A stretch of DNA of 64,000 nucleotides, from NCBI GenBank assembly GCA_934636715.1, contig CAKUBE010000001.1, positions 124,001-188,000 on the forward strand. Reading direction: 5' to 3'. The notes under the pieces are model-generated. The model had not been told where the DNA came from, made no database searches, and worked only from the letters and a program-made list of their open reading frames with translations. Source of the DNA: an uncultured Arachnia sp. Lineage in GTDB: Bacteria; Actinomycetota; Actinomycetes; Propionibacteriales; Propionibacteriaceae. This document shows, piece after piece, positions 24,697-32,514 of the stretch (positions are counted from its first letter, which is position 1; every line of letters begins with the position of its first letter). The translations under genes were made by a program, and so were the position numbers.

Positions 24697-26141
24697 CCGC
24701 GGTGGCAGACTTCGACGTCATCGTCCTGGGCGGCGGCCCCGGCGGCTACATCGCCGCCGAGCGCCTCGGCCACGCCAAGAAGAAGGTCCTCCTCGTCGAG
24801 GCCGACTCGCTGGGCGGCACCTGCCTGAACGTCGGGTGCATCCCGACGAAGGCGCTGCTCAACGCGGCGAAGACCTACGAGCACGCCGTCCACGGCGCCC
24901 GGTTCGGGGTCAACGCGACCGCGGAGATCGACTGGGCCGCCATGCAGAAGTGGAAGGACCAGACGGTCGCCGCGCTCGTCGGCGGCGTCGGCGCGGCCGA
25001 GAAGAAGGCGGGCGTCACCGTCGTCACCGGCTACGGCACCTTCGACGGGCCTGGGCGCGTCTCGGTGGTTTCGACGCGACCTGGCGACTCCGTCGCAGGG
25101 CCGGCTCAACCAGCGGTTGTGTACACCGCCGACCACGTCATTCTCGCCACGGGCTCCGTCCCGGTCATGCCGCCGATCCCGGGCGCGAAGGACAACCCGC
25201 GCGTCATCGACTCGACCGGCATGCTGTCGGTTCCCGAGGTGCCGAGGCGGCTCGCGGTCATCGGCGGCGGCGTGATCGGCCTGGAGTTCGCCAGCCTGTT
25301 CGCCATGCTGGGGTCCGAGGTCACCGTCGTCGAGGCGATGCCAGAGGTGGCGCCGTTCATGGACGACGATCTCGCCGCCCAGCTGCGCAAGGGACTCGAC
25401 GGCGTGACGTTCCACCTGTCCAGCCGCGTGACGGAGATCGACGGGGGGACGGTCCACTTCGAGGCCGTCACACCTTTCGACGCGGACGCGGCGCTTCGCG
25501 TGCGCCTGGCTCAAGGAGCGGGATCGGTCGAGGCTGACGTGATTCTGATGGCCGTCGGGCGCCGCCCCGCCGTGCAGGACTGGCAGGCCACCGGCCTCGA
25601 GTACTCCGGCAAGGGCGTCGTCGTCGACGACCGCATGCGCACGAACCTGCCGAACGTGTGGGCCGTCGGCGACGTCACGGGCCGGTCCCTGCTGGCGCAC
25701 GCCGCCTACCGCATGGGCGAGATCGCCGTCGCGAACATCCTCGACCCCGAGGCGCACCGCCGCGGCGAGGTGATGCGCTGGAACGCCATCCCGTGGGCCA
25801 TCTACACCAACCCCGAGGCCGCGGGGATCGGCTACACCGAGGCGGCGGCCAAGGCCGCGGGCCTCAACGCCACCTCGGTCACCGTCCCCGGATACATGTC
25901 CGGCCGTTTCGTCGCCGAGCAGGGCCTGAAGGCCCCGGGCTCCGCGAAGCTCGTCTACGACGCCGACACCCTGCGCGTGCTCGGCATCCACGTCCTCGGC
26001 GCGTACGCGTCCGAGATGATCTGGGGCGCCTCGGTCGTCCTCGAAACCGAACTCAGCGTGACCGATCTCCGCCAGATCGTGTTCCCGCATCCCACCGTCA
26101 GCGAACTCATCCGAGAGGCGGCCTGGGCCGCCAAGGCCTGA
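24693..26141 (+). CDS. lpdA: Dihydrolipoamide dehydrogenase (E3)
   Basis: 482-residue FAD flavoprotein that reoxidises the lipoyl group of E2 with NAD+. FAD-binding GGGPGGYIAAE, redox disulphide GGTCLNVGCIP, NAD-binding GGGVIGLEFASLF, second FAD motif VWAVGDVTG, and the dimer-interface base HPTVSELIREA are all present. GTG 24693 overlaps the E2 stop (GTGA); GTG 24702 is also possible. Two extra loops, residues about 126-142 (STRPGDSVAGPAQPA) and 263-276 (TPFDADAALRVRLAQ), coincide with REP-like DNA. Both fall in surface loops where other family members are shorter, so function is probably kept. Confidence 0.92.
   Translation: MTAVADFDVIVLGGGPGGYIAAERLGHAKKKVLLVEADSLGGTCLNVGCIPTKALLNAAKTYEHAVHGARFGVNATAEIDWAAMQKWKDQTVAALVGGVGAAEKKAGVTVVTGYGTFDGPGRVSVVSTRPGDSVAGPAQPAVVYTADHVILATGSVPVMPPIPGAKDNPRVIDSTGMLSVPEVPRRLAVIGGGVIGLEFASLFAMLGSEVTVVEAMPEVAPFMDDDLAAQLRKGLDGVTFHLSSRVTEIDGGTVHFEAVTPFDADAALRVRLAQGAGSVEADVILMAVGRRPAVQDWQATGLEYSGKGVVVDDRMRTNLPNVWAVGDVTGRSLLAHAAYRMGEIAVANILDPEAHRRGEVMRWNAIPWAIYTNPEAAGIGYTEAAAKAAGLNATSVTVPGYMSGRFVAEQGLKAPGSAKLVYDADTLRVLGIHVLGAYASEMIWGASVVLETELSVTDLRQIVFPHPTVSELIREAAWAAKA
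25068..25118. repeat. REP-like insertion inside the E3 gene (first)
   Basis: Begins GTGGTTTCGACGCGACC and ends GCCGGCTCAACCAGCGGTTG, the complete REP end pair in inverted orientation. It is translated in frame, in a different phase from the E2 copies (VSTRPGDSVAGPAQPAV). Confidence 0.7.
25480..25522. repeat. REP-like insertion inside the E3 gene (second)
   Basis: CTTTCGACGCGGACGCGGCG and GGCTCAAGGAGCGG match the first E2 insertion in both DNA and reading phase (FDADAALRVR). It lies in the NAD-domain loop before the VILMAVGRRP strand. Confidence 0.6.
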
Positions 26142-26165
26142 GCCTAGAAGGAGATCGAAAAACTC

Positions 26166-28625
26166 ATGCCACGCAACCTGATCGTCGACCCGAGCAACGT
26201 CCGTTCCCGGTCCGTCATCACCGCCCCCGAGGTCCCCGTCAACGCCTACCAGGCGAACTTCGAGGCCGAACTCGCCACCTACGGCAAGGACGGCCTCGTC
26301 GACATCCTCCACGACATGATCGCGGTCCGGCAGTTCGAGACGATGCTGAACTCGATCAAGACCACGGGCGCCTGGAACGGCGTCGAGTACAACCACCGCG
26401 GCCCCGCGCACCTGTCGATCGGGCAGGAGTCGGCCGTCGTCGGCCAGGCCTCGCAGCTCGACCCCTCGGACTTCCTGTTCGGCTCGCACCGCAGCCACGG
26501 CGAGATCCTCGCCAAGTGCTACTCGGCGGCCCGCAAGCTCGACCCGGCCGAGCTCGAGAACATCATGAAGACCTTCCTCGACGGCGAGACCCTCGGGTTC
26601 GCCGAGCAGGTCGGCCACGACTCGCTGCTCGACCTGGCCGAGAACTTCATCCTCTACGGCACCGTCGCGGAGACGTTCGCGCGCAAGGCCGGCTTCAACC
26701 GCGGCCTCGGCGGCTCCATGCACGCCTTCTTCGCGCCCTTCGGCTCGATGCCGAACAACGCCATCGTGGGCGGCTCCGCCGACATCGCGCTGGGCTCGGC
26801 GCTGTTCAAGCGGATCAACCGCCAGGACGGCATCGTGATCGCCAACATCGGCGACGCGTCCATGGGCTGCGGCCCCGTCTGGGAGGCGATGTCGTTCGCG
26901 GCCATGGATCAGTTCCGCAGCCTGTGGAACGACGGCGTGAGCGGCAACCCGCCGATCTGGTTCAACTTCTTCAACAACTTCTACGGCATGGGCGGCCAGA
27001 CCTCCGGCGAGACCATGGGCTACGACATCCTCGCCCGCGTCGGCCTCGGCGTGAACCCCGAGGGCATGCACACGGAGCGCGTCGACGGACTGAACCCGCT
27101 CGCGGTGGCCGACGCCGTGCGCCGCAAGCGCGAGATCCTCGCCGACGGCCGTGGCCCGGTCCTGACCGACACCATCACCTACCGCTTCTCCGGCCACTCG
27201 CCGTCGGACGCGTCGTCGTACCGCTCGCGCGACGAGGTCGAGCTGTGGGAGCAGCACGACGGCCTCAAGAACTACGCCGCGTACCTCGTCGAGAACGGCG
27301 TCCTCAGCCAGGGCGAGGTCGACGACATCCAGGCGACGTTCGACGAGCGTCTCACCAAGATCATCGCGATCGCCACGAAGGACGAGGAGTCGTCGCCGCG
27401 CGTCGGCATGGACTTCATCGAGTCGGTGACGTACTCCAACGGCAACGTGGAGGCCCTCCTCGACGTCGAGCCGGAGCTGAAGCAGCCGCTGGAGGAGAAC
27501 GCCCGCGTCAAGTCCCTGAAGGCCAAGGCCCGCTACGGCTTCGACGGTTCAGGCAAGGCCGTCTCCAAGGCCAAGGCCTACTCCTACCGCGACGCCATCT
27601 TCGAGGCCGTCGCACACCGCTTCGCGACCGACCCGACGCTGGCCGCGTGGGGCGAGGAGAACCGCGACTGGGGCGGCGCGTTCGCCGTCTACCGCGGCCT
27701 GACCGAGCTCCTGCCGTACCACCGCCTGTTCAACTCTCCCATCTCCGAGGCCGCCATCATCGGCGCCGGCGTCGGCTACGCGCTCTCGGGCGGCCGCGCC
27801 ATCGTCGAGCTGATGTACTGCGACTTCCTCGGCCGCGCGGGCGACGAGATCTTCAACCAGGCCGCCAAGTGGCAGGCCATGTCGGCGGGCCTGCTGCAGA
27901 TGCCGCTCGTCATGCGCATCTCGGTCGGCTCCAAGTACGGCGCGCAGCACTCGCAGGACTGGTCGGCGCTCGTCGGCCACATGCCCGGCCTCAAGGTCTA
28001 CTACCCGGCCACCCCGTACGACGCGAAGGGCATGATGAACCTCGCGCTGCGCGGCACGGACCCGGTGGTCTACTTCGAGTCGCAGCTGCTGTACGACGTG
28101 TCGGAGCAGTTCGAGACCGACGGCGTGCCGGAGGGCTACTACGAGGTCCCGGAGGGCGAGCCGGTCGTCCGCCGCGAGGGCACCGACCTGACCATCGCGG
28201 TCATCGGCCCCATGCTCTACCGCGCCGTCGAGGCCGCCGACCTGCTGCAGGAGAAGTACGGCATCTCCGCGGAGGTCATCGATCTGCGCTTCATCGCGCC
28301 GCTGAACCTCGACCCGGTCGTCGAGTCGGTCAAGAAGACCGGGCGCCTGGTGCTGACCTCCGATGCGGTCGACCGCGGCTCGTTCCTGCATACCATCGCC
28401 TCGCAGGTCCAGACCTTGGCCTTCGACTACCTCGACGCCCCGGTCACCGTCGTCGGCTCGCGCAACGCGATCACCCCGGCGGCCGAGCTGGAGAAGATCT
28501 TCTTCCCGCAGCCCGAGTGGCTGCTGGACGCGATTCACGAGCGCGTGCTGCCCCTGCCGGGCCACGTGCCCAGCTCGAACCAGACCGACGCCGAGCTCGC
28601 CCGCCGCTCCCGCTTGGGCCTGTAG
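26166..28625 (+). CDS. 2-oxoacid dehydrogenase E1, fused alpha and beta subunits
   Basis: 819 residues. The N-terminal half is the E1 alpha domain: [22 protein letters not shown], and the thiamine-diphosphate motif [15 protein letters not shown] down to [10 protein letters not shown]. The C-terminal half (about 455-790) is E1 beta, with [42 protein letters not shown] and the transketolase C-terminal [16 protein letters not shown]. The two usually come from separate genes, so this is a natural fusion. E1 decarboxylates the 2-oxoacid and transfers the acyl group to E2. Lying with its own E2 and E3 under a DeoR regulator, it is a dedicated catabolic complex and not obviously housekeeping pyruvate dehydrogenase. 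AGAAGGAGA supplies the ribosome site. Confidence 0.88.
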   Translation: MPRNLIVDPSNVRSRSVITAPEVPVNAYQANFEAELATYGKDGLVDILHDMIAVRQFETMLNSIKTTGAWNGVEYNHRGPAHLSIGQESAVVGQASQLDPSDFLFGSHRSHGEILAKCYSAARKLDPAELENIMKTFLDGETLGFAEQVGHDSLLDLAENFILYGTVAETFARKAGFNRGLGGSMHAFFAPFGSMPNNAIVGGSADIALGSALFKRINRQDGIVIANIGDASMGCGPVWEAMSFAAMDQFRSLWNDGVSGNPPIWFNFFNNFYGMGGQTSGETMGYDILARVGLGVNPEGMHTERVDGLNPLAVADAVRRKREILADGRGPVLTDTITYRFSGHSPSDASSYRSRDEVELWEQHDGLKNYAAYLVENGVLSQGEVDDIQATFDERLTKIIAIATKDEESSPRVGMDFIESVTYSNGNVEALLDVEPELKQPLEENARVKSLKAKARYGFDGSGKAVSKAKAYSYRDAIFEAVAHRFATDPTLAAWGEENRDWGGAFAVYRGLTELLPYHRLFNSPISEAAIIGAGVGYALSGGRAIVELMYCDFLGRAGDEIFNQAAKWQAMSAGLLQMPLVMRISVGSKYGAQHSQDWSALVGHMPGLKVYYPATPYDAKGMMNLALRGTDPVVYFESQLLYDVSEQFETDGVPEGYYEVPEGEPVVRREGTDLTIAVIGPMLYRAVEAADLLQEKYGISAEVIDLRFIAPLNLDPVVESVKKTGRLVLTSDAVDRGSFLHTIASQVQTLAFDYLDAPVTVVGSRNAITPAAELEKIFFPQPEWLLDAIHERVLPLPGHVPSSNQTDAELARRSRLGL

Positions 28626-28629
28626 CCAC

Positions 28630-28711
28630 CCGCTGGTTGAGCCGGCGGAAACAACCGCTGGTTGAGCCGCCGCGTGAGCGCTAGCGAACCGGCGTGTCGA
28701 AACCAATAGAC
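28630..28711. repeat. REP-like element, copy 4
   Basis: Two successive CCGCTGGTTGAGCCG ends (28630 and about 28654) and one GTGTCGAAACCAATAGAC end. It lies 5 bases after the E1 stop. Confidence 0.75.
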
Positions 28712-28730
28712 CCGACCCACGGACCCGACC

Positions 28731-28802
28731 GTGCACAAATCTCTCTATGTGTCGATGAGTGCGTATATAGGCCCTCCTTCACGTATACAGAGATTTGTGC
28801 AC
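28731..28802. repeat. 72-bp palindromic repeat, copy 1
   Basis: Starts GTGCACAAATCTCT and ends AGAGATTTGTGCAC (14 bases perfectly paired). Copies of exactly the same length lie at 46902 and 57365. In this copy the inner arms have diverged. It sits in the leader of the PHP gene, between the REP element and the ribosome site. Confidence 0.8.
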
Positions 28803-28832
28803 GGCCCTCGGGAGAACTAGCTAGGAGAAGCG

Positions 28833-30164
28833 ATGTACGAGCGAATCAACGACGCGGGCGCCACGCCCGCCGCGCGTCTGGACGCCCTCCGGGGGTACCT
28901 GGCGACCGGCCCGGCGTTCCCGGAGTTCGTGCCGGAGTCCAACAACCACGTGCACACCATCTACAGCTTCAGCCCGTACGCCCCGGCGGGCGCGGCGCTG
29001 CGCGCCCGTGAGGCGGGGCTGATGGTGGTGGGCTCCGTCGACCACGACTCCGCCGCGGGCGCCGCCGAGATGGCCGAGGCCGCGCGGCTGCTCGGCATGG
29101 GCGCGGTCACCGGGTTCGAGTGCCGCGTCTACCTGTACAGCGAGGACGAGATCGCCGCGGGTGCGGCCCCGTTGAACGACCGCAAGCTCAACAACCCCGA
29201 CACGGCGGGCATCGCCTACATGACGGTGCAGGGGATACCCGCGAGCCGTCGCGACGAGGCGGCCGCGTTCCTCGCACCCGTCCGCGAGGCCCGGCTGCGC
29301 CGCACGGCCGCCATGGTCGACCGCGCGAACGAGATCCTCGGACGCCTCGGCGCGCCGCTGATCGACCTCGACGCCGATCTGGTCGCCCGCTCGCAGTTCC
29401 GGAACGGCGGCGAGGTCACCGAGCGGCACCTGCTCGCGGCCATGGCCGCGAAGCTGATCGAGCGCTTCGGCCGTGGCCAGGCGCTCGTCGACGGGCTGAC
29501 CGGGTTGGGGCTGAGCCTCTCGGGGAAGGTCGCGGCGCAGCTGGCCGACGAGGACAACCCGCACCTCGAGTTCGACCTGCTGGGCGTCCTCAAGGCCGAG
29601 TTCCTCGATCAGATCTACCTCGTGCCGGACCGCGAGGAGTGCCCGACGATGGCCGAGGTGATCGCCTTCGCGACGTCGGTCGGCGCCATCCCGTGCTACG
29701 CCTACCTGGGCGACGTCACGGCCTCGCCCACGGGCGACAAGAAGGCGGAGAAGTTCGAGGACGACTTCCTCGACGTGCTCTTCGCCGAGCTCGACCGCCT
29801 CGGCATGCCCGCCATCACCTACATGCCCCCGCGCAACACGGCCGAGCAGATGGCGCGGATCGCGGAGCTGGCCGCCGAACACGGCCTGCTGGAGGTGTCC
29901 GGCGTGGACATCAACACGCCCCGGCAGGTGTTCAACTGCCCCGAGCTGCAGCGTCCCGAGCTCGGGCACCTGAACGACGCCACCTGGGCGATGGTCGCGC
30001 ACGAGCTGCTCGCCGAGGCCGATCCCGCCCTCGGCCTGTTCGCGCCCGGCTCTCCGCTGGCCGCCGCCCCGCTCACTGAGCGGATCGCCCGCTACGCGGC
30101 CGCCGGCCGGGCCATCGTCGCTGGTGAGACCACCGTCGAAGAAGCCGTTAAGGAGATTGCATGA
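28833..30164 (+). CDS. PHP-domain protein
   Basis: 443 residues of the polymerase/histidinol phosphatase superfamily. Metal-binding motifs visible are the NNHVHTIYSFSPYAP start, VVGSVDHDSAAGAAEM, and Glu/Cys in TGFECRVYLYSED. Later acidic and histidine clusters are less clear. It is much longer than histidinol-phosphate phosphatase, with a helical insert (about 160-260). It is probably a metal-dependent phosphoesterase. AGGAGAAGCG precedes the ATG. It overlaps the SDR gene by 4 bases, so those two are coupled. Its substrate is likely a phosphorylated intermediate of the same pathway. Confidence 0.82.
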   Translation: MYERINDAGATPAARLDALRGYLATGPAFPEFVPESNNHVHTIYSFSPYAPAGAALRAREAGLMVVGSVDHDSAAGAAEMAEAARLLGMGAVTGFECRVYLYSEDEIAAGAAPLNDRKLNNPDTAGIAYMTVQGIPASRRDEAAAFLAPVREARLRRTAAMVDRANEILGRLGAPLIDLDADLVARSQFRNGGEVTERHLLAAMAAKLIERFGRGQALVDGLTGLGLSLSGKVAAQLADEDNPHLEFDLLGVLKAEFLDQIYLVPDREECPTMAEVIAFATSVGAIPCYAYLGDVTASPTGDKKAEKFEDDFLDVLFAELDRLGMPAITYMPPRNTAEQMARIAELAAEHGLLEVSGVDINTPRQVFNCPELQRPELGHLNDATWAMVAHELLAEADPALGLFAPGSPLAAAPLTERIARYAAAGRAIVAGETTVEEAVKEIA

Positions 30165-31276
30165 ACGTCCTGGAGATCGCGCCGCTGATTCGCGGCGCCT
30201 ACCTGAATCGATTCTCGGTGCCCGTGGTCGTCTCGCCGGTCGTGGCAGACCCTGGGGTCGACGTTTCGGCGGACGCCCGCGTGGAGGCGTCCGACGTCGA
30301 CGCCCTAATCGAGGCGCTCGGCTCGGCCGACCTGTCGCTCGGCGGGACGCTGACCGTCATCCTCGCGGGCGATACCACGACCTTCCTCGCAACGACCCTG
30401 GCCGACCCGACGCCGCTGCCACACGGCAAGGACGCCGCGGCCTCCGCGGCGGCGGCCAGGGCCGACGTCGTCCGGGGTAAGGTCGCGGTCGTGACTGGCG
30501 GCGCTCAGGGCTTCGGCGCGGAGATCGTCAAGGGTCTCGTCGCCTCCGGCGCCTTCGTCTACATCGCGGACCTGAACGGCGACGGCGCGGCCGCGCTGAC
30601 CGCGGAACTCGGCCCGACGACGTTCCCGATCACGGTCAACGTCGCCGACGAGGCGTCGGTGGCGGCGATGGCGGAGCAGATCGCGGCCATCACGGGCGGC
30701 CTGGACCTCGCCGTCTCGAATGCGGGCATCGTCCGCGCCGGGGGGGTGCTGGAGCAGGACCTGTCCGCGTTCCAGCTGACCACCGACATCAACTACACGG
30801 CGTTCTTCCTGATCGTGAAGCACCTCGGCGGCCTGCTGGCCGCGCAGCGCCGCACGGCTCCCTCCTGGATGACCGACATCGTGCAGATCAACTCGAAGTC
30901 CGGTCTGGTGGGCTCGAACCGCAACGGCGCCTACGCGGGCTCCAAGTTCGGCGGCATCGGCCTGGTCCAGAGCTTCGCGCTGGAGATGGTCGACCACGGC
31001 GTCAAGGTCAACGCGATCTGCCCGGGCAACTTCTACGACGGCCCGCTGTGGTCGGACCCGGACCGCGGCCTGTTCGTGCAGTACCTGCGCTCCGGCAAGG
31101 TCCCCGGCGCCCAGACCGTCGACGACGTGCGCGAGTTCTACGAGTCGAAGGTCCCGTTGCGTCGTGGCACCTACGGCGCCGACGTGATGCGCGCGCTGTA
31201 CTACCTGGTCGAGCAGGAGTACGAGACCGGCCAGGCGGTCCCCGTGACCGGCGGCCAGGTGATGCTCAGCAGCTGA
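30161..31276 (+). CDS. Long short-chain dehydrogenase/reductase (SDR)
   Basis: 371 residues. About 105 N-terminal residues of unrecognised sequence precede a full classical SDR domain. The domain has VAVVTGGAQGFGAEIVKGL, the SNAG motif, catalytic Tyr-x-x-x-Lys in GAYAGSKFGGIG, and NAICPGNFYDGPLW. The SDR part resembles sorbitol-6-phosphate dehydrogenases; the extension could be an extra binding or assembly domain. It is coupled to the PHP gene. Together with the E1/E2/E3 genes this suggests oxidation of a polyol or hydroxy-keto compound to a 2-oxoacid that the complex decarboxylates, which is inference only. Confidence 0.83.
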   Translation: MNVLEIAPLIRGAYLNRFSVPVVVSPVVADPGVDVSADARVEASDVDALIEALGSADLSLGGTLTVILAGDTTTFLATTLADPTPLPHGKDAAASAAAARADVVRGKVAVVTGGAQGFGAEIVKGLVASGAFVYIADLNGDGAAALTAELGPTTFPITVNVADEASVAAMAEQIAAITGGLDLAVSNAGIVRAGGVLEQDLSAFQLTTDINYTAFFLIVKHLGGLLAAQRRTAPSWMTDIVQINSKSGLVGSNRNGAYAGSKFGGIGLVQSFALEMVDHGVKVNAICPGNFYDGPLWSDPDRGLFVQYLRSGKVPGAQTVDDVREFYESKVPLRRGTYGADVMRALYYLVEQEYETGQAVPVTGGQVMLSS

Positions 31277-31739
31277 TCCGGCGACCTGCTACCGGCTCGA
31301 CGGCGAGCTGGCAGGCGGCGAGGAAGGCCGTCAGCAGCGCGGCAGCCGGGTCGTGTGTCGCTGCGGCCACCAGCAGCGGCGCCGCCAGACAGGCCAGCGG
31401 CCGGAGCAGGGTGAGCGGGCCGAGGATCACCGCCATCGCGCCGCAGCCGACGTCGATCACCCGCGCGACCCGGTGCCGCGAGGAGATCTCTCCGATGTCC
31501 TCGGCAACCCGACGTGGTAGCTGCAACTCTTCGCCGAGCCGCTGGATCTCGGCGTGGATTCGTCGCAGCAGCAGCCGGCGCGGCGTCTCGTCGAGCACCC
31601 CGTCGACGGCGGGCAATGCCTCGACCATGCGCGCCGCCCTTTCCTGTCCGGATGCGCGCAACCGGGCGGCCGCGTCGGCCCGATTCGCGTGTGGATGCGC
31701 GATCAGGTCGGTGATCTCGAGCGGCTCCACGCGCATCAT
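31266..31739 (-). CDS. Hypothetical membrane protein
   Basis: Probable protein of 157 residues starting at the ATGATG pair at 31739, preceded by GGTGAG. The N-terminal half is helical and charged (RVEPLEITDLIAHPHANRA, LRRIHAEIQRLGEELQL). The C-terminal half has two hydrophobic segments (ARVIDVGCGAMAVILGPLTL and LACLAAPLLVAAATHD). It overlaps the SDR stop by 11 bases on the opposite strand. The frame is open further upstream (to 31862 or 31985) with low-complexity Arg/Gly sequence, which I do not trust as coding. No family recognised. Confidence 0.5.
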   Translation of the reverse strand: MMRVEPLEITDLIAHPHANRADAAARLRASGQERAARMVEALPAVDGVLDETPRRLLLRRIHAEIQRLGEELQLPRRVAEDIGEISSRHRVARVIDVGCGAMAVILGPLTLLRPLACLAAPLLVAAATHDPAAALLTAFLAACQLAVEPVAGRRISC

Positions 31740-31999
31740 GTTGGCAGGCTCACCACCGTCGTTCAAGGGGGCGCCCGGATCGTCGCCCGAATTGCCGCCT
31801 CCGGCCCTCCTGTTCGAATGCCCGCTCTGCCCGCGGCGGCGCGACGCGTCGGAATCGAACATATCGACGCCGCCGCCGCGAGAGGGCGGCGCTCGTCGCC
31901 TCCCGGAGGCCCATCGATGGGGTCTTGAGGCCGCCAAACCGCGCTGACAAGGCATGGAGATGGTTCGAGCGGTCCGGTCAAACAATTTCGCGAAACCCC

Positions 32000-32028
32000 T
32001 TGAACTCTCCGGAAACCGGGCGTAACCT
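32000..32028 (+). promoter_or_regulatory. Sigma70-type promoter for a non-coding or leader transcript
   Basis: TTGAAC (32000-32005) and TAACCT (32023-32028) are separated by exactly 17 bases in an unusually AT-rich stretch. Transcription would run right into 32035-32320. Confidence 0.5.
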
Positions 32029-32034
32029 ACTTCC

Positions 32035-32320
32035 TAACCTGTTGGTCGAGCCTTAGGAGGTAACTTGGATAACAATGCAGTCACCAATCACACCGCCAAC
32101 GATAGGGTCGGCGAAACGATCGTTTTGAGGTAAGAGCTTCACCACGATGACTCGCCGGTAACCGAATGTCCAGTGCCACTAAATGGTTACGCACGGAATT
32201 CAGGCTGAAGGCGCGGCTATTGGATGGTCGAAGAATCTAGAAAGATCCAGTTCGACGACGAGTAGCCAGACACCTATCGCTTATTGGACGGGCCGCCCCG
32301 ACGGGGCGGCCCGTCTCCTG
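32035..32320 (+). ncRNA. Candidate non-coding RNA or leader transcript
   Basis: A stretch of about 285 bases with lower GC than its surroundings lies between a clear promoter and a strong 12-bp terminator hairpin, with no substantial open frame. It holds a local hairpin (GTAACC at about 32160 with GGTTAC at about 32183). It also has one perfect AGGAGG (32055-32060) followed at 4 bases by TTG (32065) opening a 22-codon frame that starts MDNNAVTNHTAND, so a small peptide or leader peptide is possible. It resembles neither tmRNA, RNase P nor SRP RNA. It ends about 195 bases before the transcarboxylase 5S gene, so attenuation of that operon is one alternative. Confidence 0.4.
32288..32314 (+). 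terminator. Strong hairpin terminator
   Basis: 12-bp perfect stem ACGGGCCGCCCC / GGGGCGGCCCGT with a 3-base loop, followed by CTCCTGTTT. It terminates the small transcript starting near 32035. Confidence 0.7.
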
Positions 32321-32514
32321 TTTCCGGGGGTCCGAGGCTGTCGCAGGCCGTGCACGAGGGCTGGTGCCCCACCGGCAAACCCCTCTCTCCCGCGCCTCGC
32401 GAGGGCTTACGCGGGACACGCGGAAACGCCGTCGAGATGCAGGCATACGCTTCCCATACACGGAAACCGGGGGTGCCCTCACGGGGCGAAGTTGCCCATG
32501 GTTTGATTGACCTC

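Noticed and set aside
24639..27257. Minus-strand open frame of 872 codons
   Set aside because: Antisense to E3 and E1, both with full catalytic motifs. The translation is low-complexity and Arg-rich.
25658..28684. Plus-strand open frame of 1008 codons
   Set aside because: Out-of-phase shadow of E3 and E1 with extreme Arg/Pro content.
31740..31985. Longer N-terminus for the hypothetical membrane protein
   Set aside because: Low-complexity Arg/Gly/Ser sequence without a ribosome site; ATG 31739 has one.
32055..32133. A prfB-like programmed frameshift site
   Set aside because: AGGAGG is followed by a short TTG frame, but no slippery codon/stop arrangement and no downstream release-factor frame are present.
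32321..32514. A cobalamin or biotin riboswitch ahead of the transcarboxylase genes
   Set aside because: No GCCACTG box or other recognisable riboswitch core is visible; the stretch shows nothing else I can support.
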